Assembly (NCBI GenBank): GCA_038561985.1
Contig: CP073276.1
Location: 3,162,001-3,226,000 of the forward strand
Reading direction: 5' to 3'
Length of the DNA stretch: 64,000 bases
Origin: Petrimonas sulfuriphila
GTDB lineage: Bacteria; Bacteroidota; Bacteroidia; Bacteroidales; Dysgonomonadaceae
Shown: one piece after another, positions 62,801 through 64,000 of the stretch
How positions within the stretch are numbered: position 1 is the first letter of the stretch
Layout: every line of letters begins with the position of its first letter
Translations under genes and position numbers: made by a program
The notes under the pieces: generated by a model
Databases searched by the model: none
What the model was told of the DNA's origin: nothing
The model's input: only the letters and a program-made list of their open reading frames with translations

Positions 62801-63646
62801 ACCGGTGCACAGATTCCGCTGGGTGATGTGGCCGATATCACTTACACTCGGGGTGCGCAGATGATCCAAAGCGAGAATACCTTCCTGATAGGGTATGTGA
62901 TCTTCGACAAGGTAGCTGACAAGGCCGAGGTAGATGTGGTACAGGAAGCCCGGAGGGTACTTCAGGAGAAAATAAGAACCGGGGAACTGGAACTTCCAAA
63001 AGGGGTTTCCTACCATTTCGCGGGAAACTACGAGCAACAGGCACGTGCAGCGAAACGTCTTTCCATACTGATTCCTGCCTGTCTGGTACTGATAATACTG
63101 ATCCTTCATTTTCAGTTTAAATCGTTCACCGCAGCTTTTATCCATTTCTCCGGCGTATTTGTAGCATTCGCGGGTGGATTCATCTTGTTGTGGCTTTACG
63201 GGCAACCCTGGTTCCTGGACATCAACCTGGGTGATGTTAACTTGCGCGATGTTTTTCAGATACATCCCATCAACCTGAGTATCGCGGTATGGGTTGGCTT
63301 TATTGCCCTGTTCGGTATTTCCACCAGTGATGGCGTGTTGATGGGATCATTCATTCACGACACGTTCCTGGAGCGGAACCCGCAGACAAAGGAAGAAATC
63401 AGGGAGGCAGTGGTGTTTGCCGGGCTGCGCCGGGTTCGCCCCGCTGCCATGACCACTTCCGTCACACTCATCGCACTGCTGCCGATTCTGACCTCTACGG
63501 GAAGGGGATCGGACATCATGGTACCCATGTCAATACCCACATTCGGAGGCATGTTGATCCAGACGATGACGATTTTCATCGTCCCCGTATTGCAATGCAT
63601 GTGGAGGGAATGGGCTATCAGAAAACAGGGACATATCAACGAATAA
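59825..63646 (+). CDS. cusA: CusA-like heavy-metal RND efflux pump
   Basis: Inner membrane pump of a tripartite Cu(I)/Ag(I)-type exporter. 1273 residues, about 225 longer than E. coli CusA. It starts MLNKIIKHFLNNRL at the ATG; a TTG 15 bases earlier is also open. VDAIPDLGDNQQIV, FEENIEFYWSRSRILEKL and LGPDATALGQIFWYTLEG are HME-RND signatures. The TM4 proton-relay Asp is in AVGVMVDIGVVFVEN. The extra length lies partly near residues 535-690, where several additional membrane segments interrupt the centre. A second insertion near 770-850 is periplasmic (DQDGHRQRF..DSLVADRGGEYFRQW). Outer membrane partner follows after 13 bases; the CusB adaptor gene is not yet in view. Confidence 0.92.
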   Translation: MLNKIIKHFLNNRLITLLLLVVIIAWGISTAPFNWKSLLPRDPIPVDAIPDLGDNQQIVATEWMGRSPKDIQEQITYPLTTSLLGIPGVKTIRSTSMFGMSFIYIIFEENIEFYWSRSRILEKLNSLPPGTLPDGVQPGLGPDATALGQIFWYTLEGRNPETGEPTGGWDPEELRTVQDFYAKYTLSSAEGVAEVASVGGFVKEYQVEVNPNALRAYNITIMDVMTAVQKSNLDIGAETAEINKVEYLVRGLGYIRHVSDLEEAVITVRNGVPVKIKDVAFVTLGPATRRGGLDKEGVEAVGGVVVARYGSNPLHVINNVKAKIEEMESGLPQKTLADGTVTKVTVVPFYDRSGLIQETIGTLQEDLSHEILISVIVIIVILMSLKASFIVSGLLPLTVLLTFIVMRLLRIDANIVALSGIAIAVGVMVDIGVVFVENIIQHMEKPANKGITKGQAFVDLIYRSVSEVSVPTIVAMLTTIVSFIPVFFLEAQEGKLFKPLAYTKTITLVSALVLGMTVVPTLAYYVFSIGLSSKKVKRVFNVLLIVGGIVWYAFSGTFLVLFISLFGFSNLLAHKWKNTKTTTYISAAIAVLAALYLLTSEWMPVGPHSGFVVNFIVVIVSIALILAFFETLISNYEFLIRWCLANRWKFMILPALTLLLGVTIWFGFDSLFGFVAKGFETVGWKSFRQTGVWQAANRTFPGIGEEFMPSLNEGSFLLMPTSMPHTGIEQNLQYIETLDKRISNIPEVEMTVGKWGRVNSALDPAPTQMFENTINYRPEFIVDQDGHRQRFKVNRDGAYVLIDQSTYNPKDGFRLIPADSLVADRGGEYFRQWRPEIKNEDDIWKEIINVSHIPGLTSAPKLQPIEARTVMLSTGMRAPMGVKVSGPNLEAIEQGGKALEEALKDVPSVLPSTVFYDRAVGAPYIEINLNRQHMARYGLTVADLQDVIGAAVGGMPLTTTVEGRERFPVRLRYPRELRENPEELARIIVPTATGAQIPLGDVADITYTRGAQMIQSENTFLIGYVIFDKVADKAEVDVVQEARRVLQEKIRTGELELPKGVSYHFAGNYEQQARAAKRLSILIPACLVLIILILHFQFKSFTAAFIHFSGVFVAFAGGFILLWLYGQPWFLDINLGDVNLRDVFQIHPINLSIAVWVGFIALFGISTSDGVLMGSFIHDTFLERNPQTKEEIREAVVFAGLRRVRPAAMTTSVTLIALLPILTSTGRGSDIMVPMSIPTFGGMLIQTMTIFIVPVLQCMWREWAIRKQGHINE

Positions 63647-63659
63647 AATACAAAACATT

Positions 63660-64000
63660 ATGCAACACAACATAAGATTAAGACTTTTTCTTACCGCAAC
63701 CGTGGCGATTACCTGGAGCATAATATCCATCTTCGCACAGGAAACGGATTCGCTCAGCCACTACCTTGAAGTCGCCGGCAGGAATAATCCGGGGCTGAAT
63801 GCTGACTTCCTGACTTACAAAGCTTCACTTGAAAAAGTGCCGCAGGCCGGTTCTTGGCCCGATCCGGAGCTGGATATCGGTTTTTTTCTTAAGCCGATGG
63901 ACATTGTGGGTGGGCGGCAGATCGCCGATTTTACCCTCATGCAGATGTTCCCCTGGTTTGGAACCAAAAAGACGGCACAGACCGAAGCCACCCATATGGC
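63660..64000 (+). CDS. TolC/CusC-like outer membrane efflux protein (partial, 3' end cut)
   Basis: First 113 codons only. Signal peptide of about 25 residues (TWSIISIFAQ). It continues with SLSHYLEVAGRNNPGL and LTYKASLEKVPQAGSWPDPELDI, the typical start of the outer membrane factor repeat. It lies 13 bases after the pump gene. It should be the channel of the tripartite exporter. Confidence 0.82.
   Translation, partial: MQHNIRLRLFLTATVAITWSIISIFAQETDSLSHYLEVAGRNNPGLNADFLTYKASLEKVPQAGSWPDPELDIGFFLKPMDIVGGRQIADFTLMQMFPWFGTKKTAQTEATHM

Overview
The window comes from a member of the Bacteroidota, most likely order Bacteroidales. The evidence is a SusC/SusD pair with a hybrid two-component regulator (HTCS), many lipoproteins with short lipoboxes, genes without Shine-Dalgarno sequences, recurrent TAnnTTTG -7 boxes, a Porin_10-type porin, a HYC_CC_PP family protein, and fused hisB and hisIE genes. 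A Dysgonomonadaceae-like genus is my guess from gene style only. No 16S or other decisive marker is present.

Layout. 1-7.3 kb: a TlpA-type thioredoxin-fold protein (cut by the window edge), the ribosome-assembly GTPases era and der, a small membrane protein and a DUF349 repeat protein. 7.3-25.5 kb: a polysaccharide utilisation locus (PUL) with susC, susD, GH43, the HTCS regulator, GH2, a BNR/Asp-box exo-hydrolase, a second GH43 resembling endo-arabinanase, a large secreted protein of unknown family (probably an alpha/alpha barrel), a secreted aldose 1-epimerase and a NIPSNAP protein. The set points to arabinan or arabinose-rich pectic side chains. SusCD would bind and import oligosaccharides, surface and periplasmic enzymes would cut them, and the HTCS would sense a released sugar. 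25.5-30.3 kb, minus strand: nth, a secreted M81 peptidase-like protein, chrA, rsmE and a bifunctional-nuclease-domain protein. 30.4 kb: tRNA-His with its own promoter and terminator.

30.5-37.8 kb, minus strand: a complete histidine operon, hisG-D-C-B-H-A-F-IE. It is preceded by a his attenuator: an 18-residue leader peptide with five His codons, a competing segment and a rho-independent terminator. 37.8-39.9 kb: an IS1634/IS1549-like insertion sequence flanked by a perfect 99-bp direct repeat, the long target duplication known for this IS group. It lies just upstream of the his promoter, and the duplication leaves that promoter intact on the his side.

40-49.5 kb: a Porin_10 protein and a membrane-anchored SBP-like protein on the plus strand. 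Then, on the minus strand, hemW, an HD hydrolase, a glycerophosphodiesterase-like protein, a serine hydrolase, a LOG-like Rossmann protein and a MATE exporter. 49.5-57.3 kb: a V/A-type ATPase operon (E, DUF2764, A, B, D, I, K) whose K subunit carries the residues expected for Na+ binding. 57.3-64 kb: a hypothetical secreted protein, a CDF metal exporter, and a copper/silver-type efflux operon (HYC_CC_PP protein, CusA-like pump, start of a TolC/CusC-like gene) cut by the window end.

The most notable points are the his attenuator next to an IS with a 99-bp duplication, the inferred Na+ specificity of the V-ATPase, the unclassified 679-residue PUL protein, and a tRNA-His with two adjacent U-U mismatches in its acceptor stem.
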